A stretch of DNA of 64,000 nt from Advenella sp048381675. GTDB lineage: Bacteria; Pseudomonadota; Gammaproteobacteria; Burkholderiales; Burkholderiaceae_B. The DNA lies in NCBI RefSeq assembly GCF_048381675.1, contig NZ_JBLWIS010000003.1, forward strand, positions 186,001 through 250,000. The letters are read 5' to 3'. Position numbers and translations under genes: made by a program. Of this stretch, positions 1-8,106 are shown piece after piece. Below the pieces are notes generated by a model. That model had not been told where the DNA came from, did no database searches, and worked only from the letters and a program-made list of their open reading frames with translations. The stretch's first letter is position 1. Each line of letters opens with the position of its first letter.

Positions 1-602
1 ATTTTTGAAGACAGGACATCTTCAATTGAAAGCGGATCACGCATGGTGGCTTCAGGATTCAGCTGTGCCCATTTGCGTGCGGCTACGGCTACTTCAGCCA
101 GGTTTTCACGGGTGGTGCCGTATTGGTGCATGTGACGTGCGGCAGCCAGGGCGTATGAGCTAAGCGGACTCAACGGGTTGTACGGATTTTCGTAAGGTTG
201 CGGGTCCATTTGCTTGCGCATATTGCCAATCATGCTGCGGCTGAGCGTCGAGGTGCGTTGTGTGCTGCCATAACAAACCAGCACCGCATTGCACTGGCCA
301 GACTCCAGTGCCTGGATGGCAGGCATCAGGTGGGCAACAAAGCTGGAACCACCAATCATGGTACTGTCAATAAAGGTGGGGCGAATGCCCAGGTGTTCGA
401 TAACCGGCATCACCCACATGGTAGAGGCAACACTGGCGGTGGCAATGCCATCAATATCCTGCATGGTCAAGCCGGCATCATCAACGGCACGTTTGGCCGC
501 CTGAATCAGGATTTCCATTTCGGTGTAACCGGTAGCCATACCCAGGCCGGCGTGTCCTACACCTACAACAGCGGCAGCGCCCCTTAATTTCTTGTCAATC
601 AT
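1..602 (-). CDS. Thiolase-fold (lipid-transfer/SCP2-thiolase-like) protein, 3' part cut by window
   Basis: About 200 residues are visible, starting MIDKKLRGAAAVVGVGHAGL, and the frame stays open to the window edge, so the C-terminal half is missing. The N-terminal half has the thiolase-superfamily pattern (an early VVGVGHAG strand, then IQAAKRAVDDAGL and a GQCNAVLVCYGS stretch). Where a degradative thiolase carries its nucleophilic Cys (as in NRMCGSS of the thiolase at 35193-36386), this protein reads MIGGSSF, so the Cys position is Gly. That fits the non-thiolytic thiolase-like/lipid-transfer branch, some members of which act as aldolases with a DUF35 partner. The start lies 2 bp after the stop of the DUF35 gene, so the two are almost certainly one transcript and probably one complex. 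Fold assignment is good; the reaction is inference. Confidence 0.8.
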   Translation of the reverse strand, partial: MIDKKLRGAAAVVGVGHAGLGMATGYTEMEILIQAAKRAVDDAGLTMQDIDGIATASVASTMWVMPVIEHLGIRPTFIDSTMIGGSSFVAHLMPAIQALESGQCNAVLVCYGSTQRTSTLSRSMIGNMRKQMDPQPYENPYNPLSPLSSYALAAARHMHQYGTTRENLAEVAVAARKWAQLNPEATMRDPLSIEDVLSSK

Positions 603-604
603 TC

Positions 605-994
605 TTACGCTCCTGCTGGTGTGAAAATTACGATGTTCTGGTCGGCTGACTGGCGAATGCTTGCCTGTACTTTTTGTCCGATTTTGACTGCGTCCGGTTC
701 AATGCCTTCCACGTGCGCCATCATGCGCGGTCCTTCATCAAGGTCAATCAGGGCAACGTTATAGTCACCGCCCGCTTCGGCTTTGCGGCGTACAACGGTG
801 GTTGAGTAAACGGTTCCCTTGCCTGATGGTGCATACCATTCAATTTCATCCGAGCCACAGTGCGGGCAGACCATGCGTGGGAAGAAAATGCTTTTGCTGC
901 AATCGGTGCAGCGTTGAATCAGGAAGTTTCCCTGGGCAAGTTGATCGTGGTAATACTTTTCAGCACCCACGCTTAGTGTTTTATTTTGCGTCAT
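605..994 (-). CDS. DUF35 / OB-fold zinc-ribbon acyl-CoA-associated protein
   Basis: This 129-aa protein has an N-terminal rubredoxin-like zinc ribbon (CTDC and CPHC pairs about 20 residues apart) followed by an OB-fold with the GTVYSTTVVRR strand, the usual DUF35 architecture. DUF35 proteins are small partners of thiolase-like enzymes and bind the acyl-CoA tail. I chose the ATG at 994 (MTQNKT) over the in-frame ATG at 1006 because a GAGAA Shine-Dalgarno lies 5 bases before it. The thiolase-fold gene begins 2 bp downstream. Divergent to the acyl-CoA dehydrogenase operon, with a roughly 240-bp shared control region. Confidence 0.85.
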   Translation of the reverse strand: MTQNKTLSVGAEKYYHDQLAQGNFLIQRCTDCSKSIFFPRMVCPHCGSDEIEWYAPSGKGTVYSTTVVRRKAEAGGDYNVALIDLDEGPRMMAHVEGIEPDAVKIGQKVQASIRQSADQNIVIFTPAGA

Positions 995-1242
995 GAAAAT
1001 TCTCATAAAGTGATAAAAATGTGTCTATATTGGCCTACAGTATTCCTTCATATGGAATTTAAGACAATCTTGATTTTATGAAGCCTGCCTTAAGGCTGAT
1101 TTAATTATGGTTTCTACTAATACGACGAGATCCGGATATGTGCCGTGGTTCAGGCTGGCTTGAATGGGGGGTTCCAAAAAAGTAAATTGTGAAACCCTGC
1201 CATTTGTAGTGTCATAACAAGAATTAAAAAACGGAGGACATC

Positions 1243-2433
1243 ATGGATTTGAATTTAACGCAGGAAGATATTGCATTTCGTGAGGAAGTCAGGCAGTTTG
1301 TGGCTACTGCCTTGCCTCAGGACATTAAAGATAAGGTGTTCAAGCACCAACGATTGGATAACAACGATTACATCCGTTGGCATCGTGCATTGGATGACCA
1401 TGGTTGGGGCGCCCCCAGTTGGCCGGTTGAATTTGGTGGCACGGGCTGGAACGCCTTGCAGAAACTGATTTTTGAAATTGAAAGCTTCAAGGGCGGTGCG
1501 CCCCGTTTGCTGCCATTTGGCTTAAGCATGATTGGCCCCGTATTAATGAAATACGCCAGCCCGGAAATGCAGCAGCGCTTTTTGCCCCGAATGCTACGGA
1601 TTGAAGACTGGTGGTGTCAGGGCTATTCGGAACCGGGTTCGGGCTCAGACCTGGCTTCCCTCAAAACCCGTGCCGAGAAAACCCCTGAAGGGTATGTGGT
1701 GAACGGACAAAAAACCTGGACTACGCTTGGCCAATATGCCGACTGGATGTTCTGTCTGGTACGCACCGACCCGGATGCCAAGCCCCAGCGTGGTATTTCC
1801 ATGTTGCTGATTGATATGCGCCAGCCCGGTGTAACCGTGCGCCCAATTAAAACATTGGATGGTGGGCATGACGTAAACGAGGTTTGGCTGGAAAATGTCA
1901 AGGTGCCTTACGAAAACCTGGTGGGCAATGAAAACGAAGGCTGGACTTATGCCAAGTATCTGCTGGGTCACGAACGTACCGGTATTGCCGGCATCGGCCT
2001 GTGCTATCGCGAATTGCAGATTCTTAAAAACCTGGCGGCCGAAGTGCAATGGAATGGCAAACCGGCCAACCAGGATGTCCGCATGAAAGACCAGATTTCC
2101 CTGATTGAAGCAGATATTCTTTCTTTGGAAATGATGTTGCTGCGCGTGGCGGCAGACAGTACACAGGGCCCTGGCCCACAGGCATCGGTCCTGAAAATCC
2201 GTGGTTCGGAAATCCAGCAGGATCTGGCACGCCTTCAGCTTGAGGTGATGGGGCTGAATAGCTGGCCTTACAGCCCATCCTGGCTGGAAGCCGGGGAAGA
2301 TGTTTTCGGTCCTGGCCATCCGTTTGCGGCAGCCGCATCGGCCAACTATTTCGATATGCGCAAAACCACTATTTACGGTGGTACGACTGAAGTTCAGAAA
2401 TCCATTATTGCCAAGCAAATTCTGGATGTATAA
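1243..2433 (+). CDS. Acyl-CoA dehydrogenase (first of a pair)
   Basis: This 396-aa flavoenzyme of the acyl-CoA dehydrogenase family has full family length. It has the FAD/substrate motif YSEPGSGSDLASLKT and the C-terminal IYGGTTEVQKSIIAKQIL helix. At the position where short-chain family members carry the catalytic Glu of YEGTSE, this one has Gly (YGGTTE). With an adjacent second, more divergent dehydrogenase, this resembles the heteromeric alpha2beta2 dehydrogenases of sterol side-chain and related degradation. The start has a strong GGAGGA ribosome site 6 bases upstream. The substrate cannot be read from sequence; a bulky or branched acyl-CoA is inferred from the DUF35/thiolase-fold neighbours. 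Confidence 0.88.
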   Translation: MDLNLTQEDIAFREEVRQFVATALPQDIKDKVFKHQRLDNNDYIRWHRALDDHGWGAPSWPVEFGGTGWNALQKLIFEIESFKGGAPRLLPFGLSMIGPVLMKYASPEMQQRFLPRMLRIEDWWCQGYSEPGSGSDLASLKTRAEKTPEGYVVNGQKTWTTLGQYADWMFCLVRTDPDAKPQRGISMLLIDMRQPGVTVRPIKTLDGGHDVNEVWLENVKVPYENLVGNENEGWTYAKYLLGHERTGIAGIGLCYRELQILKNLAAEVQWNGKPANQDVRMKDQISLIEADILSLEMMLLRVAADSTQGPGPQASVLKIRGSEIQQDLARLQLEVMGLNSWPYSPSWLEAGEDVFGPGHPFAAAASANYFDMRKTTIYGGTTEVQKSIIAKQILDV

Positions 2434-2480
2434 GCGGTGTTGAACATAGAACAAAGAACTAAGGGATATTGGAGAAAATA

Positions 2481-3593
2481 ATGGATTTTGCATATAGTCA
2501 AGAACAGCAAATGCTGGCGGAAAGCCTGAGCCGGGTTGTCAAGGAAGACTGGAGTTTCGAGAAACGGCGCCAACGCCAGCAGCAGAATGAATTGGATGGT
2601 AATAGCTGGAATACCCTGGCCGAGCTGGGTGTGTTGGGCCTAAGCGTGCCTGCCGAATATGATGGCTTTGGTGAGTCTGCCGCCTCTTTGCTGGCGATTC
2701 ACCAGGAGCTGGGCCGTGGCCTGGCTTCCGAGCCGGTGGTGCCCAGTGCGGTTATTTGTGCAAGAATTCTTGCCAACAGCAATAACGAACACCTGAAGCA
2801 GCAATACCTGGGTGCGATTGCCAGCGGGGAGGCCATTTTCAGCGTGGCTTACCAGGAAGGGCAACGTAGCGACAATCTGGCTGATATCAGCACGCAGGTT
2901 TCCAGGCAAGAGGGCCAATTGGTGCTGTCTGGCCAAAAACAGGCGGTATGGCATGCAGGTGCTGCCCATGTATTTATCGTTAGCGCTTTATTGAACAATG
3001 AACCAGCGCTGCTGGTCGTGCCGGCGGATGTAGACGGGATTGTCATTAATGATTATCCAACCATGGATGGCAGCCGTTGCGGTAATGTGGATTTTGACGG
3101 TGTCCGTTTGGATGAGACCGCTCTGCTGGCAAGTGGTGAGGCTGCATTGCAGTTGTTGAACCAGGGGCTTGATGACGGGATTGTTGCTTTGTGTGCACAT
3201 GCCGCTGGCGCGATGGATCACTTGCTGCAAATTACGGTTGATTATCTTAAAACCCGCCAGCAGTTTGGCAAGCCATTGGCACAGTTCCAGGTGTTGCAGC
3301 ACCGTTTGGCCGATATGTATATCCAGAAAGAAGTGGCCTTGTCCATGGCGTATGTGGCCGCTGCCGGAGCGGGCGAGCCAGATCAGGATAAAAAGCGCCG
3401 CATGTTGTCTTCGGCCAAAATCAAGGTGGCCATGGCGGGACGTTTTATTGGCGAAAGTGCTGTTCAGCTGCATGGTGGCATGGGCATGACGCATGAGCTT
3501 GAGGTGGGTGATTATTTCAAACGCTTAATATTTATTGATTATTTGTTGGGTGATACCAAGTATCACTTGAAACAGCTGGAGGCATTGGAATGA
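2481..3593 (+). CDS. Acyl-CoA dehydrogenase (second of a pair, divergent)
   Basis: This protein of about 370 aa opens MDFAYSQEQQMLAESLSRVV and has the family fold, with the TRQQFGKPLAQFQVLQHRLADM helix and the QLHGGMGMTHE segment. The C-terminus (FIDYLLGDTKYHLKQ) lacks the usual YEGTSE/GGTTE motif altogether, which suggests a non-catalytic or specialised subunit paired with the preceding dehydrogenase. I start it at the ATG at 2481, which has GGAGA just upstream; an in-frame TTG lies at 2469. The stop overlaps the start of the next gene by 4 bases, so translation is probably coupled. Confidence 0.86.
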   Translation: MDFAYSQEQQMLAESLSRVVKEDWSFEKRRQRQQQNELDGNSWNTLAELGVLGLSVPAEYDGFGESAASLLAIHQELGRGLASEPVVPSAVICARILANSNNEHLKQQYLGAIASGEAIFSVAYQEGQRSDNLADISTQVSRQEGQLVLSGQKQAVWHAGAAHVFIVSALLNNEPALLVVPADVDGIVINDYPTMDGSRCGNVDFDGVRLDETALLASGEAALQLLNQGLDDGIVALCAHAAGAMDHLLQITVDYLKTRQQFGKPLAQFQVLQHRLADMYIQKEVALSMAYVAAAGAGEPDQDKKRRMLSSAKIKVAMAGRFIGESAVQLHGGMGMTHELEVGDYFKRLIFIDYLLGDTKYHLKQLEALE

Positions 3594-4390
3594 TCACCAA
3601 ATCATATGAAACCATTTTGTTTGCCTACCGCGACGGTGTGGCTTACATCACGCTAAACCGGCCAGAGCGGTTGAACAGCTTTACCGCACAAATGCATGAT
3701 GAACTGAAGGATGTGCTTTCCCTGCTTGAATCACGCGTGGATTTGCGGGGGGTTATCCTGACCGGTGCCGGGCGGGGTTTTTGTGCCGGCCAGGACTTGA
3801 GTGAGCGTAAACCCTTGCAACCGGGTGAAGTGCGTGATTTGGGTGAAAGCCTTGAAAAAAACTACAAGCCGCTTGTGTTGCGCTTGCGTGCCTTGCCGGT
3901 GCCTGTCGTGTGCTTCGTGAATGGGGTGGCGGCCGGTGCCGGGTTTAGCCTGGTATTGGCATGTGACATTATTTATGCGGTCAAATCGGCTAAATTCATT
4001 CAGGCGTTTGCCAAAATCGGTTTGATCCCCGATGCCGGATCAACTCACTTTTTACCCCGTCTTATCGGTACACAACGTGCGATGGCAGCCTCTATGCTGG
4101 CTCAGCCCATTACCGCCGAACAGGCTCAAGACTGGGGGATGATCTGGAAATGCATTCCTGATGAATCCTTGCAGGAAGAAATCGGGCAAATGCACCAAAC
4201 CCTCCTGAATGGCGCCACCAAAGCGCTAGCGGCAACCAAGCAGGCTATTTACGCCAGCAGTGAAAAAACACTGGAGCAGCAGCTTGACCTGGAAACCGAG
4301 TTGCAGCGTGAAATGGGCACAACCAAAGACTATCGGGAGGGATCTGTGGCTTTCATCGAAAAACGTTCTCCCGTGTTTCAGGGCGCTTAG
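3590..4390 (+). CDS. Enoyl-CoA hydratase/isomerase, PaaG-like
   Basis: This 266-aa crotonase-family protein has the oxyanion-hole strand GRGFCAGQDLSER and the second motif VNGVAAGAGFSLVLACD. The wording GFCAGQDLSER and the FAKIGLIPDAGST segment with Asp are typical of the PaaG/FadB-like isomerase-hydratase subgroup. It overlaps the upstream acyl-CoA dehydrogenase by 4 bases and is the last gene of the operon. It would hydrate or isomerise the enoyl-CoA made by the dehydrogenase pair. No other phenylacetate genes are present, so a role in phenylacetate degradation is not supported; a beta-oxidation-type step is the better guess. Confidence 0.87.
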   Translation: MITKSYETILFAYRDGVAYITLNRPERLNSFTAQMHDELKDVLSLLESRVDLRGVILTGAGRGFCAGQDLSERKPLQPGEVRDLGESLEKNYKPLVLRLRALPVPVVCFVNGVAAGAGFSLVLACDIIYAVKSAKFIQAFAKIGLIPDAGSTHFLPRLIGTQRAMAASMLAQPITAEQAQDWGMIWKCIPDESLQEEIGQMHQTLLNGATKALAATKQAIYASSEKTLEQQLDLETELQREMGTTKDYREGSVAFIEKRSPVFQGA

Positions 4391-4410
4391 TTGTTTTTGT
4401 TCACTGGCCT

Positions 4411-5193
4411 TTAGGGGTTAGTGGGCAAGTGAAAGCGGTGTAAACAAACACCGCTTTTTTTTATTTCTATATAGCCGCCGTGGATCGGTCCGTGGTCATA
4501 TTCCCAGTCGGGCAAGACCCAGCGCTCATAGGCGGTGCCATTCAAAATGCTTGTATGATGGCCCGGTTTATGGGTGTGGCCGTGGATCAGGGTATGAACC
4601 TGCGGGTTTTCAAGAAAAGCGTATTCTATGGCAGCAGCAGACACGTCCAGCATGGTGTTGTTTTTGTATGGATGTGCGTTTTTGCTTTTGCGCCGTATAT
4701 GGCTGGCAATACGATGGCGTAAATGGCGGGGCAGGGCAAGAAAAGTGGCCTGAATTAATGGGTTGTGCACGATTTTTCTGAAACGCTGGTAACCCGGGTC
4801 ATCAATGCAGTATTCGTCTCCGTGGCTAAGTCGTATAAGGCCTGCCGCAGATTCTATTGTTACCGTGTCGGCCAGAAGCGTGGCATTTAGCCGCTTGGCC
4901 AATTTGTGCCGGATCAGGAAATCGCGGTTGCCATGCATTAAATACAAGGGGATTTGGCTTGCCGTTTGCGCAAGTTGGCTGAGGGCTTCCTGCAGCCAGG
5001 GTTCTGGTGATTGCAGGGCGATGTCGTCGCCGGCCCAGAAATCAAAAATATCCCCAGCCAGTACCAGTGCATTGGCATGCACCCGGGCACTGTCCAGAAA
5101 AGCATAAAATGCCTGTCTGGTTTTGGGGATATGCTCGCCCAGATGAATGTCCGAGGCGAGCCAGATGGTACCGTCTAGCGCAAGCTTATTCAA
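4411..5193 (-). CDS. lpxH: UDP-2,3-diacylglucosamine diphosphatase LpxH
   Basis: This calcineurin-like metallophosphoesterase removes UMP from UDP-2,3-diacylglucosamine in lipid A synthesis at the inner face of the cytoplasmic membrane. The five metal motifs are visible in order: ASDIHLGE, GDIFDFWAGDD, HGNRDF, SHGDEYCIDD and HGHTHKPG. The open frame extends to 5250, but family members start just before the LALDGTIWLASDIH strand. I therefore take the TTG at 5191-5193 (260 aa), which overlaps the last codons of the cyclophilin gene and would allow coupled translation. An ATG at 5223 inside the cyclophilin gene is the alternative. Confidence 0.9.
   Translation of the reverse strand: MNKLALDGTIWLASDIHLGEHIPKTRQAFYAFLDSARVHANALVLAGDIFDFWAGDDIALQSPEPWLQEALSQLAQTASQIPLYLMHGNRDFLIRHKLAKRLNATLLADTVTIESAAGLIRLSHGDEYCIDDPGYQRFRKIVHNPLIQATFLALPRHLRHRIASHIRRKSKNAHPYKNNTMLDVSAAAIEYAFLENPQVHTLIHGHTHKPGHHTSILNGTAYERWVLPDWEYDHGPIHGGYIEIKKSGVCLHRFHLPTNP
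4431..4464 (+). terminator. Intrinsic terminator of the acyl-CoA dehydrogenase operon
   Basis: A stem AAGCGGTGT/ACACCGCTT closes a short A-rich loop and is followed on the plus strand by a run of eight T. It lies inside the last codons of the convergent lpxH gene (4411-5193), so the hairpin is also coding sequence on the other strand. Confidence 0.75.
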
Positions 5194-5812
5194 CGATGCT
5201 TGCTTTCTGGATAACCACGTCATCGACAGGAACGTCCTGATGGAAGCCACGGTTGCCGGTTTTTACGTTTTCAATTTGGTCAACCACGTCGGTGCCTTCC
5301 ACTACTTTACCGAAGACGGCATAGCCCCAGCCTTGTGCGGTAGGGGCAGTGTGGTTAAGGAAATCGTTGTCGCGGGAGTTGATGAAAAACTGGGCTGAAG
5401 CCGAGTGTGGATCGTTGGTGCGAGCCATGGCGATCGTGTATTTATCGTTTGCAAGACCGTTATTGGCTTCGTTGGTGATGGGTGCGCGGGTTTGTTTTTC
5501 TTTCATGCCCGGTGCCATGCCACCGCCCTGGATCATGAAGTTTTTAATAACGCGGTGAAAAATCACGTTGTCATAAAAGCCTTCTTTTACATAGTTCAGA
5601 AAGTTTTCTGCTGTAACGGGGGCTTTTTCAGTATTCAGTTCAATAACGATATCGCCGTGGTTGGTTTCCAGTTTGACACGGGGTAATGTGCTCATTGTTA
5701 ATTCCTTTGTTGATGGTGAAGATTCAGCAGCCAGTGAGGCAGGCACGATGGCAAGCCCACCTAGCAATACTAGTGAACGGGCAAGCATGCTTGCCCTGAA
5801 AAATAAATGCAT
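5186..5812 (-). CDS. ppiB: Cyclophilin peptidyl-prolyl isomerase with in-frame signal peptide and internal start
   Basis: This prolyl isomerase has cyclophilin hallmarks: NVIFHRVIKNFMIQGGG, the MARTNDPHSASAQFFIN strand and GWGYAVFGKVVEGTDVV. Cyclophilin homology begins at MSTLPRVKLETNHGD (ATG at 5695, 169 aa), where an AAAGGA ribosome site lies 7 bases upstream, giving a cytoplasmic PpiB. The frame continues upstream without a stop to an ATG at 5812 and adds a signal peptide (ARSLVLLGGLAIVPASLAA). That longer start sits 2 bp after the TPR gene, in operon position. Either the gene makes secreted and cytoplasmic forms, or a deletion has joined a ppiA signal sequence to ppiB. Cyclophilin identity is certain; the two-form reading is inference. 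Confidence 0.88.
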   Translation of the reverse strand: MHLFFRASMLARSLVLLGGLAIVPASLAAESSPSTKELTMSTLPRVKLETNHGDIVIELNTEKAPVTAENFLNYVKEGFYDNVIFHRVIKNFMIQGGGMAPGMKEKQTRAPITNEANNGLANDKYTIAMARTNDPHSASAQFFINSRDNDFLNHTAPTAQGWGYAVFGKVVEGTDVVDQIENVKTGNRGFHQDVPVDDVVIQKASIVE

Positions 5813-5814
5813 GG

Positions 5815-6447
5815 TCAGTTTCCGTTGACGATTCGTTTGATGGCCGCGGCTTGTGTGGCGGCACTGGTCACACCGTTTTTCACGGCCTGGTCAAAAGAAT
5901 GGTTGGCCATAATTAATTGGACCAGCCCCATATTACGATGGGCGATGCCATATTTTGGATTGATGGTAATAGCCATTTTCAGGGATTCATAAGCCTGGTC
6001 CAGCAAGCCTGCTTTAAGCTGCAGGGTGGCCATATTGTTCCAGGGTTCGGCAAGCTCTGGGTACTTGCTTGTCATATCCTGGTAAACGGAAATGGCCGCG
6101 TCTGTTTTGCCCAGTCCGGTTAAGGCACGTGCCCGCAGGAAACGCAGTTGTACGTCGGTGCCGGGTTGCTCCATGTAGGAAACCGTTGGCTGGATTTTTT
6201 CAATTTCGTTCAATGCCTGCTGGAATTTGCCACTGGTAATCAGCTGGTTGATGCGAAGGCTGGCCTGCACCGGGGTTTCGGGAATCGATGTGTCAACCGA
6301 GGGTTCCAGCTTTTTCAGGATATCGGCCAGTGCCTGCCAGCCACCGTCGGGTTGGGCAGGAGGCTGTTCTTGTGCGCTTGCGCTATGCATGAATAGTGAT
6401 ATTGCAGCGATACCGGCCCATTTGAAAAAATTTAATCGTTGTCTCAC
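5815..6447 (-). CDS. Tetratricopeptide-repeat periplasmic protein
   Basis: This 210-aa protein has an N-terminal signal peptide (WAGIAAISLFMHSASAQ) and a C-terminal half made of TPR helices, for example LRARALTGLGKTDAAISVYQ, YPELAEPWNNMATLQLKAG and YESLKMAITINPKYGIAHRN. It is probably exported and a protein-interaction scaffold. It is first in a transcript with the cyclophilin and lpxH (gaps of 2 bp and an overlap). The specific role is unknown to me; the same gene order is common in relatives. Confidence 0.8.
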   Translation of the reverse strand: MRQRLNFFKWAGIAAISLFMHSASAQEQPPAQPDGGWQALADILKKLEPSVDTSIPETPVQASLRINQLITSGKFQQALNEIEKIQPTVSYMEQPGTDVQLRFLRARALTGLGKTDAAISVYQDMTSKYPELAEPWNNMATLQLKAGLLDQAYESLKMAITINPKYGIAHRNMGLVQLIMANHSFDQAVKNGVTSAATQAAAIKRIVNGN

Positions 6448-6599
6448 TGATCATCCAAAAAATAATTGATCCATAAATTAATCCAGGTGCAGATAGGCAG
6501 CTGGAATTGCTATACTTCTGTTATTGCGTATTTTAGCCTCAGTTGTGATTAGAACGTATTAAACTGTCACTGAACCTGATTAAATTCTTCGATTAACTG

Positions 6600-6636
6600 C
6601 ATCCGGTATTTTCTGCCGGATGATTTTCTGTATCTT
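6600..6636 (+). other. Hairpin in the cysS leader
   Basis: An inverted repeat CATCCGG/CCGGATG with a 9-base loop is followed by a T-rich stretch ending 7 bases before the cysS start. It could be a weak attenuator or simply a leader structure; no T-box-like or riboswitch features were seen. Confidence 0.35.
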
Positions 6637-6642
6637 TTTTCT

Positions 6643-8097
6643 ATGCATATCTATAACTCTTTATCCCGTACGAAAGAGCCGTTCAAGACCGTTGAGCCCA
6701 ATAAAGTGCGCATGTATGTATGCGGGATGACAGTTTATGACTATTGCCATTTGGGTCATGCCCGGATGTTGGTCAGCTTTGATGTTGTGCAGCGCTGGTT
6801 GCGGGAAAAAGGATATGAAGTTACCTATGTTCGTAACATTACCGATATCGACGATAAAATCATCCGCAAAGCGGTAGCTACCAATAAAACCCTGGCCGAG
6901 GTCACCGGGTTTTACACTGAAGCCATGCATGCAGATGAAAAGGCCCTGAGTGTCCAGTCCCCCAATCACGAACCCCGTGCCACCTTGCATGTGCCCGGCA
7001 TGCTGGAAATCATCCAGCAGCTGCAAAACAAGGGCTTGGCTTACCAGTCTGATGACGGTGACGTCAACTTTGCGGTTCGTAAATTCGAAGGCTATGGCAA
7101 ATTGTCAGGCCGCTCCCTTGACGACATGCGTGCCGGTGAGCGGGTAGCGGTTTCTTCAAGCAAGCAGGATCCCCTTGATTTTGTCTTGTGGAAATCGGCC
7201 AAGGAAGATGAGCCCGAAGATTCCAAGTGGGCGTCTCCTTATGGCATGGGGCGTCCGGGCTGGCATATAGAGTGCTCGGCCATGAGCAAAGAATTGTTGG
7301 GTTTGCCCCTGGATATTCACGGTGGTGGTCCCGATTTGAAATTTCCTCACCATGAAAATGAAATCGCCCAGACCGAAGGCGCTTACGGTGGCAATTTAGC
7401 CAATATCTGGATGCATTGCGGCCCCTTGATGGTCGATAACGACAAAATGTCGAAATCGCTGGGCAATTTCCGGACTATTCGCCAAACAGTGGGTGCCCGT
7501 GAGGCCGAGGCAGGAGAGACGGCTGATTACGAATGGAACTTGCGTGAAGCTGAAATGCTGCGTTTTTTCATTGTGCGCAATCATTACCGCAGCCCACAAA
7601 ATTTCACGCCAGACAACCTGTTTGATGCACAGGCCGCCATCGATCGCATTTATCAAACGCTTTACAATGTTGGCGTGCAGGAAGCGGCAATAGACTGGTC
7701 TTCCAGTTATGCCGCCGCTTTCAAGGCAGCCATGGATGATGATTTCAACACGGCAGTGGCTGTATCGGTGCTGTTTGAAATGGCGACCGAGGCCAATCGC
7801 CTGAAGTCCAAAGAACTGGCTGGCCAGATCAAGGCCTTAGGCGGCATTCTAGGGTTGCTTTCGCATGATCCTGAAACTTATTTGCGCTCGGTAACGCGTT
7901 ATACCCGCAAAAACCGGGATGCCGCAGAGTCTGCCGTGCTTGATGAGGACCAGATCAATGCCTTGGTCGAACAGCGTTTGCAAGCCAAAAAAGACAAGGA
8001 TTTTGCCTTGGCTGACCAGATTCGCAAGACCCTTAAAGAGGCTGGTGTTGAACTGGAAGATAAACCGGGTGGTTTGACGCAGTGGCGCCGGGTCTAG
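6643..8097 (+). CDS. cysS: Cysteinyl-tRNA synthetase
   Basis: This class I aminoacyl-tRNA synthetase charges tRNA-Cys in the cytoplasm. It has 484 aa, normal for the family. The N-terminal zinc/Cys motif and HIGH-equivalent read YVCGMTVYDYCHLGHARM; the zinc-site residues continue in WHIECSAMS and HHENEIAQ; the KMSKS loop is NDKMSKSLGNF. The start ATG matches the conserved MHIYNSL opening. Upstream is a divergent gap of about 195 bp toward the TPR gene, holding its promoter and a small hairpin. It is followed closely by a DNA glycosylase gene, so probably co-transcribed. Confidence 0.97.
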   Translation: MHIYNSLSRTKEPFKTVEPNKVRMYVCGMTVYDYCHLGHARMLVSFDVVQRWLREKGYEVTYVRNITDIDDKIIRKAVATNKTLAEVTGFYTEAMHADEKALSVQSPNHEPRATLHVPGMLEIIQQLQNKGLAYQSDDGDVNFAVRKFEGYGKLSGRSLDDMRAGERVAVSSSKQDPLDFVLWKSAKEDEPEDSKWASPYGMGRPGWHIECSAMSKELLGLPLDIHGGGPDLKFPHHENEIAQTEGAYGGNLANIWMHCGPLMVDNDKMSKSLGNFRTIRQTVGAREAEAGETADYEWNLREAEMLRFFIVRNHYRSPQNFTPDNLFDAQAAIDRIYQTLYNVGVQEAAIDWSSSYAAAFKAAMDDDFNTAVAVSVLFEMATEANRLKSKELAGQIKALGGILGLLSHDPETYLRSVTRYTRKNRDAAESAVLDEDQINALVEQRLQAKKDKDFALADQIRKTLKEAGVELEDKPGGLTQWRRV

Positions 8098-8106
8098 GGG
8101 TAAAAA

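Noticed and set aside
198..587. Plus-strand 129-aa frame within the thiolase-fold gene
   Set aside because: The composition (His/Gly/Asn-rich) is that of a shadow frame; the minus-strand protein has family motifs.
1645..2493. Long minus-strand frame opposite the first acyl-CoA dehydrogenase
   Set aside because: It is an antisense shadow of a clearly coding gene with no recognisable motifs.
3590..4390. Phenylacetate degradation gene paaG
   Set aside because: The sequence is PaaG-like, but no other paa genes are nearby; general enoyl-CoA hydratase is safer.
6448..6642. T-box leader for cysS
   Set aside because: No T-box sequence or antiterminator pairing was visible; only one short hairpin is present.
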